Below are positions 16,356-24,038 of a stretch of DNA of 64,000 nt, one piece after another; positions within the stretch are counted from its first letter, which is position 1, and every line of letters starts with the position of its first letter. The stretch is from Deltaproteobacteria bacterium (lineage in GTDB: Bacteria > Myxococcota_A > UBA9042 > PHBI01), in the NCBI GenBank assembly GCA_011526585.1, contig WYBB01000210.1:18623-82622 (forward strand). The letters run 5' to 3'. The notes under the pieces are model-generated. The model was not told the origin of the DNA. It worked only from the letters and a program-made list of their open reading frames with translations, and searched no databases. Position numbers and translations under genes: made by a program.

Positions 16356-17006
16356 CTACTTGAAGGGCGGGCCGTGGATCCAGCCGACCAGCGCGTAGCG
16401 CACGCCGCGCGTCACCGGGTGCACGCGGTGCAGCATGAAGCTCGGGAAGATGATGAGGCTGCCGCGCTCGCGCAGGACCGGCGAGAGCCCGGGAATCTCC
16501 GGGTTGAGGAGCGGCGAGTAGGTCGCGAACTCGAGGTCGCCGCCGTCGTAGTCGTCGGCCCGCGAGAGCTGAAGCGAGAAGCTCAGCTTGCGTGTGCCGC
16601 CCGGCGGGCCGGTGAAGCTGTTGTCGGTGTGCCAGGTGAAGTGGTCGCCGATCTGGTAGCGGTTGATGAAAGTCGGATCGTAGTCGCGCAGCCCGTCGAC
16701 GTCGAAGCCGTAGACGTGCTGGCCGATCCCGGTGATCAGCCCGGCGAGCTCGGTGACGAGCTCCTTGGGCGCGCCGGTCGACAGGCCGCAGCGCCTCACC
16801 TCGGGGGCCACGCCGCGCATGCGCGTCTCGTTCTCGCCGTCGGGTGTGGTGCGGGCGCGCGCGACCGAGCCCGCGAGCCAGCCGGACTCGTTCGCCAACT
16901 GGATCACCGCGTCGAAGTCGATCTGGCAGTCGAGGCACATGACGTGGTGGCACGCCGAGACCTCACCCTGCGCGCCGTAGGCGCTGCCCGCGTTGTGAGC
17001 GCTCAT
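16356..17006 (-). CDS. 2-oxoglutarate/Fe(II)-dependent oxygenase, prolyl-hydroxylase-like (PKHD/PiuC type)
   Basis: A 216-residue protein with the complete double-stranded beta-helix iron site: WHTDNS gives His126 and Asp128, and LHRVHPVTRGVR gives the distal His193 and the 2-oxoglutarate-binding Arg203. The phrase HRVxPVTRG is characteristic of PKHD-type hydroxylases. The first 30 residues hold several His/Cys (CHHVMCLDC), which might form an extra metal site. Its substrate is unknown; relatives hydroxylate proteins or small molecules. The start at 17006 overlaps the stop of the upstream repeat-protein gene (ATGA), so the two are translationally coupled and probably act together. The frame remains open upstream, but that stretch is inside the repeat-protein gene. 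Confidence 0.87.
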   Translation of the reverse strand: MSAHNAGSAYGAQGEVSACHHVMCLDCQIDFDAVIQLANESGWLAGSVARARTTPDGENETRMRGVAPEVRRCGLSTGAPKELVTELAGLITGIGQHVYGFDVDGLRDYDPTFINRYQIGDHFTWHTDNSFTGPPGGTRKLSFSLQLSRADDYDGGDLEFATYSPLLNPEIPGLSPVLRERGSLIIFPSFMLHRVHPVTRGVRYALVGWIHGPPFK

Positions 17007-18145
17007 GGCTCCTTCTTGGCGATCGAGATCCCCGGCAACGCCGCCGCCGGTCCGGGCGTGCCCGCGCCCTGCGGTGCCTGCGCCTGGGCTTGCGCCTTGG
17101 CCTTGGCGATCTCGGTCCACTCCGCCTCGTAGCGTCGCAGGCGCTCGTCGACGACCGGCATGTTCTTGCGGTTGACCGGCTCGGCGTGCGCGGCGTCGTG
17201 GCGGGCCATCAGCTCGGCGATCTCGGCGAGCCGGTCGCAGACCTCGGAGAGGCGCTGCAGGTTGCGCGTGACGCGCGCCTGCCCGGCGTACTCGCGCTGA
17301 TAGACCTGGAAGAGCTGATTGGCGACGAGCCCGAGCTGGTTGCTCACGTCGCGCGGGGCGACGTTGGCGATAGCCTTGTCGAGCTCGGGCACCTCCGCGC
17401 GCCAGAGCTCGAGGCTCTTCAGCAAGACCGGCAGGTTCTTGTCGTCGTCCGGCGTGAGCGTCGCGAGCTCCGCGGTGATCGCCTCGAGCATCGCGATGAT
17501 GCGGCGAAGCCGCGCCGGCGCGCAGGTCGGCCGCGGCTGCCCGGCGAAGTGCACGCGATATTGATCCAGCGCCGACTGCGCCTCGGCGAGCAGCGCGTTG
17601 ACCTTCACCGCCGGCTCGGCCGTGCGCCGCAGCTTGTCGATCTCGCCGCGCTCGTCCTTGAGGAGCTCGAGCTGACCGCGCAGGCTGTCGAGCGAGTCCT
17701 TCTTCACCTCGGGGTGCTCGGCCAGCGCCTCGAGCCGCGGCAGCGCCTGCGCGAGCGTGCCGATGATCGCGTCGAGGCGCCAGAGATCGCGCGTGCGTCG
17801 GTCGCGGCCGGCGTAGTGGCGTCGCCAGGTCGCCAGTGCCCGATCGACCGCGAGCCCGAGCGCGTGGATCTCGGCGATCTCGGGGCGATCGAACTGCGCC
17901 TCGGCGATGGCGTCGCGCTCGGCGCGGTAGAGCTGCAGGCGCTCGACGACGACCTTCTCGAGCGCGTCGCCCTTTTCGCCGGGGATCCCCTTGGCCTTCT
18001 TCGCGAGCACCGCCGCCTTCTCGAGGATCTTCTCGAGCTCGGCGAGGTCGCGCGTGTGGCGCGGCTTGCCGGCGAACTCACGTGTCCAGCGGTTGTGGAG
18101 CTTGTCGCTCAGGGTGCGGATCGATGCGAGCGTAGCCTTGGCCAT
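17003..18145 (-). CDS. helical protein made of four ~87-residue [FY]AG repeats, unknown function
   Basis: A 380-residue protein without signal peptide or membrane helix. I see four tandem units, each opening with a conserved element [WY]xRx[FY]AGxxRxT with FAG/YAG at residues 24-26, 111-113, 200-202 and 286-288 (spacing 87, 89, 86). A Leu-rich helix follows (pattern LxxLxxI), then a second charged helix with ExxEIxKA-like ends. Repeat 3 deviates (TCAP instead of TR[DN]L). The tail is Ala/Gln- and Pro/Gly-rich. The regular helical hairpins suggest a solenoid or spectrin-like bundle. I recognise no named family. It is the fourth gene of the OmpA-FecR-cytochrome operon, starting 13 nt after the cytochrome gene, and overlaps the 2OG oxygenase by ATGA. 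Confidence 0.85.
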   Translation of the reverse strand: MAKATLASIRTLSDKLHNRWTREFAGKPRHTRDLAELEKILEKAAVLAKKAKGIPGEKGDALEKVVVERLQLYRAERDAIAEAQFDRPEIAEIHALGLAVDRALATWRRHYAGRDRRTRDLWRLDAIIGTLAQALPRLEALAEHPEVKKDSLDSLRGQLELLKDERGEIDKLRRTAEPAVKVNALLAEAQSALDQYRVHFAGQPRPTCAPARLRRIIAMLEAITAELATLTPDDDKNLPVLLKSLELWRAEVPELDKAIANVAPRDVSNQLGLVANQLFQVYQREYAGQARVTRNLQRLSEVCDRLAEIAELMARHDAAHAEPVNRKNMPVVDERLRRYEAEWTEIAKAKAQAQAQAPQGAGTPGPAAALPGISIAKKEP

Positions 18146-18158
18146 GTCGTGTCGTCGG

Positions 18159-19667
18159 TCAGAGGGTCTTGAGGTACTCGAGCAGCGCCCGGCGCTCCGC
18201 GTCGCTCAGCGGGTCACCGTAGAAGTGTCCGCCGTTGCCGTGGCCGAGGAGCGTGGTGTCGTAGACGAAGCGCTTGTTGGCGCTGGTGATCTCGGCGTGG
18301 CCGACCTCGCTCACCGTGAAGCGGAGCCCGATCGCCTCGGCGTCCCAGCCGCTCGCGCGCCGCCAGTAGCGCGGGCGCAGGCGCGAGTCGAGGAGCGCCG
18401 CCAGGGTCGGCACCGAGCCGTTGTGCAGAAACGGCGCGGTCGCCCAGATCCCGTCGAGCGGCGGCGGCACGTAGCCCGGCTGCGGCTCGAGGTAGGCGGT
18501 CTCGCCGTAGAAGGACTGGTTGAACCAGTCGACGAAGCGCGTGGCAGCGTGCGTGGCGCCGAGCGCCAGCGCCTCGTCCGTCGTGACCTCGTCGGCGTGC
18601 ACCCACAGGTTCGGGTAGGTGTCCTCGGCGTCGCTCGCGCCGTAGGTGCCGTGGCACTTCGCGCAGGTCGCGAGGAAGACCGCCTCGCCCTCGCTCGCCA
18701 GCGTGCGGTCGATCGGTCCGAGCGTCTCCTCGGGCCAGCGCGGCGCCTCCAGCGCGAGGATCCACGCACGCACGTCGCCGAAGGTCTCGTCGATCGCGGC
18801 GGCCTCCTCGCGCGAGTCGACGCACAGGGTCGCAGTCGTCATCATGATGCGCGCGTGGTCGCCGCGGCCGGCCGCCGCGTAGAACATCGCGTGCTTCTTC
18901 TTCATGCGCCACAAGGGGGGCACGTCGACCGGCAGCACGATCTGCGGCGGCGGCTCGATGAGCGGCTCGTCGTGCCACGCGAGCGTCTCCGGATCGCGGT
19001 GCGCGAAGAGGATCCCCGCCAGGTTGTCGGCCGGGTTGGTGCCGGCGACCGCGCTCTGCACCCAGGGCGCCACCGTGCTCAGGCGATCGGCGAAGCGCAC
19101 CAGCTCGGCGTAGCTCGCCGGCTCGAGCAGATCCTCCAGCAGCGCGACCTGGCCCTCGAACTGCGCGATCTGGCTTGCGAATCCGCCGAAGTCCAGCGTG
19201 TTGTCAGGCGCGCCGAGCACGAGCTCGCCCGCGACCTCGCCGGCGTGGCAGGTGAAGCAGTTCGGGCCGATGACCTCGACCCCCGAGGCGGTGACGAACT
19301 GGCTCAGATAATAAGGTAGCGGACCGTCGCGGCCGGGCAGCGGCGGCTCGTCGCCGAAGACGCCCGCCTGGTCGGCGATCGGGTAGAGCTCGGCGGGCAC
19401 GCCGCAGCCGACATAGGCGCCGGCCGCCAGGGTCGCGAAGCCGCGCGCCGGATCACCACCGCGTTGCGGCTCGGCGGCGATCGGCGTGCCGGGCAGCTCC
19501 TCGGCGTCGACCTCGCTCGTCGCGTCGGCTCCGTCGTCCGCTACGTCCACCAGCGCGTCGGGCGTGGCATCCGGCAACGTGCGCCCGGACTCCTCGCAGG
19601 CAGCGCCGAGGACGGCGCCGATCACCGCCACCGAGAACCGAGGACTTCGCGCGCACCCACCGCTCAT
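18159..19667 (-). CDS. dihaem c-type cytochrome lipoprotein (cytochrome c peroxidase/RoxA-like superfamily)
   Basis: A 502-residue exported protein. The signal peptide ends LGAAC (Cys24, probable lipidation), followed by an Asp/Ala-rich linker. There are two haem c motifs: CFTCH (137-141) and CAKCH (335-339). The segment GIWATAPFLHNGSVPTLAALL is the element common to dihaem peroxidase-like and RoxA-type cytochromes. Likely location is the periplasm, or the outer membrane by its lipid anchor, taking part in electron transfer or peroxide/substrate oxidation. The actual electron donor and substrate cannot be told. The gene lies 25 nt after fecR-like and 13 nt before the repeat-protein gene, in one operon. 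Confidence 0.87.
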   Translation of the reverse strand: MSGGCARSPRFSVAVIGAVLGAACEESGRTLPDATPDALVDVADDGADATSEVDAEELPGTPIAAEPQRGGDPARGFATLAAGAYVGCGVPAELYPIADQAGVFGDEPPLPGRDGPLPYYLSQFVTASGVEVIGPNCFTCHAGEVAGELVLGAPDNTLDFGGFASQIAQFEGQVALLEDLLEPASYAELVRFADRLSTVAPWVQSAVAGTNPADNLAGILFAHRDPETLAWHDEPLIEPPPQIVLPVDVPPLWRMKKKHAMFYAAAGRGDHARIMMTTATLCVDSREEAAAIDETFGDVRAWILALEAPRWPEETLGPIDRTLASEGEAVFLATCAKCHGTYGASDAEDTYPNLWVHADEVTTDEALALGATHAATRFVDWFNQSFYGETAYLEPQPGYVPPPLDGIWATAPFLHNGSVPTLAALLDSRLRPRYWRRASGWDAEAIGLRFTVSEVGHAEITSANKRFVYDTTLLGHGNGGHFYGDPLSDAERRALLEYLKTL

Positions 19668-19692
19668 GCGCGCCGCGATAACACAGATGCGC

Positions 19693-20880
19693 TCACAAGG
19701 GCGAGTTCAGCGTAAACGCATAGATCTTCGACGGGTAGCCGACGAAGCCGTCGACGTCGACCGGCGTCACGCGCCAGAACCACTTGCCCGGCGTCAGCGT
19801 GTCGGGGATCGGCAGCTTCTCCATCGTCGCCTCGATCATGCGCCAGCTCTTCGAGAACTGGGCGTCCTGCGCCAGCTCGACGCGATAGCGCGCCGCCTCG
19901 CCGACCGGCACCCAGCGCAGGAGGTCACCGGCGTCCGCGCGCCCGAAGAGCGGCCACTCGGGCAGCGGCGAGACGAGCAGTGGGCGGGGCTCCTCGGGGC
20001 GGCCGTCGTGATCGACGCGCGAGCCCTTGCCCTCGGGCACGAAGATGTTGCTGATGCGCCCGCCGAAGGTGACCGTGCCGCCGAGCGTCTCGACGCGGCT
20101 CAGCTGCGGCTCGGGCTGCGCGATGCGGAAGACCATGCCGCGCACGCCGGCGATGGCGTTGCCGGTGACGAGGTAGAAGGGGCCGTCGCGCTCGGCGGCG
20201 ATCACCACGGCCTCGCCGCGCAGCATGTGCACCTGGACGTTGCGCCGGCCCGAGGTCTCGAGCTGCACCTGGCCCACGCGCAGGGCGCTGTTCTCCATGA
20301 GGAAGATGTGCGACTCGTCGAGCAGCTTGAGCAGCACGACCGAGCCCTTGCCGGTCTCGAGGTAGTCGCTGCCCGAGAGCAGCATGCCCGGTGTCGCCTC
20401 ACGCAGCTGGCCGAGCTGGTGGCCGGCGAAGACGCGGCCCGAGATCGTCTGCACCTGCGCCACCGAGCGCGCGGCGCGCCGCTCGACGAAGGCGACGTAG
20501 ATCGCGTCCTTCTCGTCGGGCCGCGCCATCGGCACCACGGTCGAGACCATGCTGCGCTGGAGGCCGTTGTCGGCGAGCTTGTCGGCGACGTAGTTGGCGA
20601 CGTCCATGCCGCGCTCGCGCATCGCCTTGTCGTTGGGCACGCGCGCGGCGATCGTCACGGTCTGCAGCTCGGCGAGCTTGAGCAGCTCGGCGGCGACCGC
20701 CTTGATGCAGGTCTCACCTTCGGGCGACTTCGCGAGGTCGAGGGTCAGGCGCTGGCCGAACGACATCGCGCCCTCGCCGATCTTGATGCCACCGCACGGG
20801 TTGCTCGCGGCGCGCGCGCTCGACAGCGCGAGCGCGCACCCGACGACGAGGCCGATGAATGCGAGGCGGGTCGGGCTCAT
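19693..20880 (-). CDS. periplasmic FecR-domain protein
   Basis: A 395-residue protein with a signal peptide (cleavage near ARA-ASN, residue 25). It has three parts: an N-terminal region (about 30-130) that resembles a degenerate OmpA-like alpha/beta domain, a FecR domain (about 145-275, including GSDYLETGKGS, ALRVGQVQLET and the late GNAIAGVRGMVFRI), and a C-terminal Ig/FN3-like segment ending in the fibronectin-like WFWRVTPVDVDG. It lacks the N-terminal cytoplasmic and membrane parts of a true FecR anti-sigma factor, so it is more likely a structural cell-wall or envelope protein. It starts 5 nt after the OmpA gene stop, so the two are probably translationally linked. Confidence 0.85.
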   Translation of the reverse strand: MSPTRLAFIGLVVGCALALSSARAASNPCGGIKIGEGAMSFGQRLTLDLAKSPEGETCIKAVAAELLKLAELQTVTIAARVPNDKAMRERGMDVANYVADKLADNGLQRSMVSTVVPMARPDEKDAIYVAFVERRAARSVAQVQTISGRVFAGHQLGQLREATPGMLLSGSDYLETGKGSVVLLKLLDESHIFLMENSALRVGQVQLETSGRRNVQVHMLRGEAVVIAAERDGPFYLVTGNAIAGVRGMVFRIAQPEPQLSRVETLGGTVTFGGRISNIFVPEGKGSRVDHDGRPEEPRPLLVSPLPEWPLFGRADAGDLLRWVPVGEAARYRVELAQDAQFSKSWRMIEATMEKLPIPDTLTPGKWFWRVTPVDVDGFVGYPSKIYAFTLNSPL

Positions 20881-20885
20881 GCTGG

Positions 20886-22652
20886 CTACTCCGGGATCGG
20901 GACGGGCACGCGCTCGAGCGGCGCCGGCGTGTTGGTGTCGGCGTACTCGACGATCTCGAACTCGACGCGCCGGTTGGCGGCGCGCCCCTTCGGCGTCGTA
21001 TTCTTGTCGATCGGATCGTCCTCGCCAACCCCCAGGGTCTCGAGGCGCGACTCGGCGATCCCCTTCTGGGTGAGGTACGCCGCGACCGAGAGCGCCCTCT
21101 CCGAACTTAACCGCTTATTGAAATCCGCCGGTCCGACGTCGTCCGTGTGCCCCTCGATGCGCAGCCTGACGATGTCGTCGCGCGCGACGAGCAGCGCCGC
21201 GATCGCGTCGAGCAGCTCGAAGCTGCGTGGCTGGATCGTCGCCCTGCCGGTGTCGAAGTAGATCTTGTCGGTGATGGTGAGCTGGCGCGAGAGATCGTCG
21301 ACGCGCACCGGTCCCGTCGCGATGTCGGGGCAGCCATCGTCGTCCTCGAAGCCGTTCTTCACCTCGGCGAGGGTGCTGCAGCGATCGGCGACGTCGAGCA
21401 CGCCGTCGTTGTCGTTGTCGGGCTCGGGGCAGCCGTCGGCGTCCTGGAAGCCGTCGTAGTCCTCGGCGAGATCGGGGCAGTGATCGTAGGCGTTGGGGAT
21501 CGAGTCGCCGTCGTCGTCGCGCGCGAGCGCGTCGGGATCCTCCTGGCCATCGCGCGCGCGCTCGAACGCCAGCGCCTCGTCGGGGCAGCCGTCCTTGTCG
21601 GAGAAGCCGTTCTTCGTCTCGGGCTCGTTCGGGCAGATGTCGGCCTCGTCGAGGATCCCGTCGAAGTCGTTGTCGGGGTCGCCGCAGGCGTCGTCGTCCT
21701 CGAAGCCGTCGAAGTCCTCCTCGCCGTAGGGGCAATCGCGGTAGCCGCCGTAGCGCACGCCGAAGAGCGCGCGCACGTCGGGCGAGCCGTAGCCGCGCGT
21801 GAGCCCGGCGCCGGCGCCCGCGTAGACCGCGAGGTCCTTGATACCGCGCCACTCGAGGCCGCCGAGGAACTCGAAGGGGGGATCCTCGAGCGCCTGGTCG
21901 GGCAGCTCGAAGGCGCCGGAGAAGGACGTGAGCACCGAGAAGAGCTGGTCGCCGAGGAAGAAGGAGAGCTTCATGCCGAGGCCCCAGGTCAGCTCGCCGC
22001 CGAGCTCGAGGCCGCCCGAGCTGGTCGTGTCGCGCACGCGCCCGCCGGCGTTCACGGTGAGGCGGAAGTAGTACGCCGGGTTCCAGTCGAGCACCACGCG
22101 CGGCTCGATCGAGACGCTGCCGAAGCCGGCGAAGGTCTGGCCGGTGGGCAGCGAGAGCGGCAGCGCCAGCGCCAGCGCGAACTGGCGGCCGCCGTCGACG
22201 ATGCGCACCTTGGGCACGAAGCGCAGGTCGCCGAGCTGGAAGCCGTCGGGCGGGGCGACGCCCGGATAGAGGTCGGGAAACGCCGGACCGATCGCCTGCG
22301 CGACGACGAGCGGCATGGCGATGCCGAGCTCGAGGCGCTCCCAGAGGGAGAACGCCCCCATCACGTTGAGGGTGCCCTGGCCGTCGACGATCCCCGACTT
22401 GAAGCCGGCCCCTTTACGATCGGTGAGCAGCACGACGTCGGCGTGGTCGTAGACCAGCCCGAGCGTGAGCCCGGTGTGCGGGGCCATGAAGCCGCCGATC
22501 AGGTGGAGGAAGTCCGAGGCGCCCGGGCCCGGACGGAACTGCTGCACGTCGATGCCGTCCTCGCGGGGAGGCGCGGCGGATGCGGGCGCCGCGGCGGCGG
22601 CCACCGCGCACGCGAGCGCGACCGAGAGGATGTGGCGATGCAAGGCGAGCAA
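20886..22652 (-). CDS. OmpA-family outer-membrane protein with thrombospondin-3 calcium repeats
   Basis: About 588 residues. A signal peptide ends ASA; a beta-barrel-like domain of roughly 260 residues follows (residues 30-300). A linker holds at least four TSP3-type Asp-rich units (DNDFDGILDEADICP, DDDGDSIPNAYDHCP, DNDNDGVLDVADRC and similar) that should bind calcium. The C-terminal OmpA domain (about 475-580) has the peptidoglycan-binding EGHTDDVGP and the NRRVEFEI end. It tethers the outer membrane to the wall. The start is uncertain: TTG at 22652 places the signal peptide correctly (LLALHRHILSVALACAV), whereas the frame further upstream is Arg-rich and shadow-like. It is the first gene of a five-gene operon. 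Confidence 0.85.
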   Translation of the reverse strand: MLALHRHILSVALACAVAAAAAPASAAPPREDGIDVQQFRPGPGASDFLHLIGGFMAPHTGLTLGLVYDHADVVLLTDRKGAGFKSGIVDGQGTLNVMGAFSLWERLELGIAMPLVVAQAIGPAFPDLYPGVAPPDGFQLGDLRFVPKVRIVDGGRQFALALALPLSLPTGQTFAGFGSVSIEPRVVLDWNPAYYFRLTVNAGGRVRDTTSSGGLELGGELTWGLGMKLSFFLGDQLFSVLTSFSGAFELPDQALEDPPFEFLGGLEWRGIKDLAVYAGAGAGLTRGYGSPDVRALFGVRYGGYRDCPYGEEDFDGFEDDDACGDPDNDFDGILDEADICPNEPETKNGFSDKDGCPDEALAFERARDGQEDPDALARDDDGDSIPNAYDHCPDLAEDYDGFQDADGCPEPDNDNDGVLDVADRCSTLAEVKNGFEDDDGCPDIATGPVRVDDLSRQLTITDKIYFDTGRATIQPRSFELLDAIAALLVARDDIVRLRIEGHTDDVGPADFNKRLSSERALSVAAYLTQKGIAESRLETLGVGEDDPIDKNTTPKGRAANRRVEFEIVEYADTNTPAPLERVPVPIPE

Positions 22653-22936
22653 GGTGACACCCCGGTCCGAGTAGTTGCAGGTTGATACAACGATTCGTCG
22701 CAGCGCGCGACAAAGGCGGGCGAGGGGGCCCGGGACCGCACGCCCACGCGCGTTGGCCGGGCGCGCCCCATGACGGAGGGTGATCGGCGCGCGACGGCCA
22801 GCCGTGCGGGTCGGGCGCGTCACGGTTACAGGCGGGGCGAGCGCGTGGGCGGCGTGGCGCCCATCGTGCAATCGCCTCGTGCGGCCGCGCCCTTCACGCT
22901 TTGCGGCGCCGCGGCCCTTCAAACTCGGAGACGATC

Positions 22937-23113
22937 ATGCGTGACTACACCCCCGACGAGCTGAGGCGCGGACGCTTCCTCCGCCACTTCATGGGGCTCG
23001 ACAAGCGCATCGACGAGGACCCGACCGACGAGATGCTCGCGATCCCGGCGGGCGCCGAGTTCCCGAAGACGCGCGAGACCGTGCGTCCCGGGCGCATGCG
23101 CCGCGCCTCCTGA
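22937..23113 (+). CDS. small hypothetical protein, 58 residues
   Basis: A 58-codon ORF starting MRDYTPDELRRG, with GGAG 6 nt before the ATG and a strongly GC-biased third position like the neighbouring genes, so it is probably real. It is highly charged (Arg, Asp, Glu), soluble, without signal peptide, with a central DKRIDEDPTDE acidic stretch and a basic tail GRMRRAS. I recognise no family. It is divergent from the OmpA operon and 117 nt upstream of a methyltransferase gene on the same strand. Confidence 0.55.
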   Translation: MRDYTPDELRRGRFLRHFMGLDKRIDEDPTDEMLAIPAGAEFPKTRETVRPGRMRRAS

Positions 23114-23230
23114 GCGTTCGACCGGTCGAGTGCACGCGCGGGGTGCGGGCCGCGCGGGGCTCATGCAGATGACGAGACGTTGGGGTCATGGTCATATCGG
23201 GGCGGCCACAGCCAGCGTGGAGTCCCGATA

Positions 23231-24031
23231 ATGAGCGATCCCCATGACGCACACATCGCCGCCAACCGCGCGATGTGGGACGAGACGGCGGCGATCCACG
23301 AGCGCGCCCGCTTCCAGGCGCTGCTCGACCAGATCGCGGCCGGCGGCTTCTCGACCCTCGACGAGACCGAGCGCGCGATCTTCGATCGCCTCGGCGTCGC
23401 GCGCGGGCTCGACGTCGCGCAGCTCTGCTGCAACAACGCGCGCGAGCTGCTCTCGCTCAAGCTCGCCGGCGCGGGCCGCTGCACCGGCTTCGACCTCTCC
23501 GAGCGCTTCCTCGACCAGGGGCGCCGCCTGGCGAGCGCCGCGGGCGTGGAGCTCGAGCTGATCGCCGGCAGCGTCTACGAGATCCCGCGCGCCTTCGACG
23601 GCGCCTTCGACGTCGTCTACGTCACGGTCGGCGCGATCGGCTGGCTGCCCGAGCTCGATCGCTTCTTCGCCGTGGTGGCGCGGCTCCTGCGACCGGGCGG
23701 CGCGCTCTTCATGTACGAGATGCACCCCTGCCTCGACATGCTCGACCCCGACAAGGGCTTCGCGATCCAGCACTCGTACTTCCGCACCGAGCCCTACGTC
23801 GGCGAGGGCGACCCGGACTACTTCGACCCGAGCGCGACCGTGAGCGCGCGCTCGTACTGGTTCCACCACCGCCTCTCGCAGGTGATCGGGGGCGCGCTCC
23901 GCAACGGGCTCGCGCTCGAGAGCTTCGACGAGCACGCGCACGATGTCTCGATGGTCTTCGCGCACCTGGCGCCGGCGGGGCTCCTGCCGCTGTCGTACAC
24001 GCTGGTCGCGCGCAAGGCGCCGGCGGCGTGA
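23231..24031 (+). CDS. class I SAM-dependent methyltransferase
   Basis: A 266-residue protein with a Rossmann-like SAM-binding arrangement: motif I region GLDVAQLCCNN (variant of the usual GxGxG), the acidic strand-2 end CTGFDLSERFLDQG, and motif IV/post-I FDVVYVTVGAIGWLPELD followed by LLRPGGALFMYEMHP. The short N-terminal MSDPHDAHIAANRAMWDE resembles small-molecule methyltransferases that act on sugars or lipids. The substrate is unknown. The start at 23231 has GGAG about 8 nt upstream. It converges with gnd (7 nt between stops). Confidence 0.88.
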   Translation: MSDPHDAHIAANRAMWDETAAIHERARFQALLDQIAAGGFSTLDETERAIFDRLGVARGLDVAQLCCNNARELLSLKLAGAGRCTGFDLSERFLDQGRRLASAAGVELELIAGSVYEIPRAFDGAFDVVYVTVGAIGWLPELDRFFAVVARLLRPGGALFMYEMHPCLDMLDPDKGFAIQHSYFRTEPYVGEGDPDYFDPSATVSARSYWFHHRLSQVIGGALRNGLALESFDEHAHDVSMVFAHLAPAGLLPLSYTLVARKAPAA

Positions 24032-24038
24032 TGGGCGA

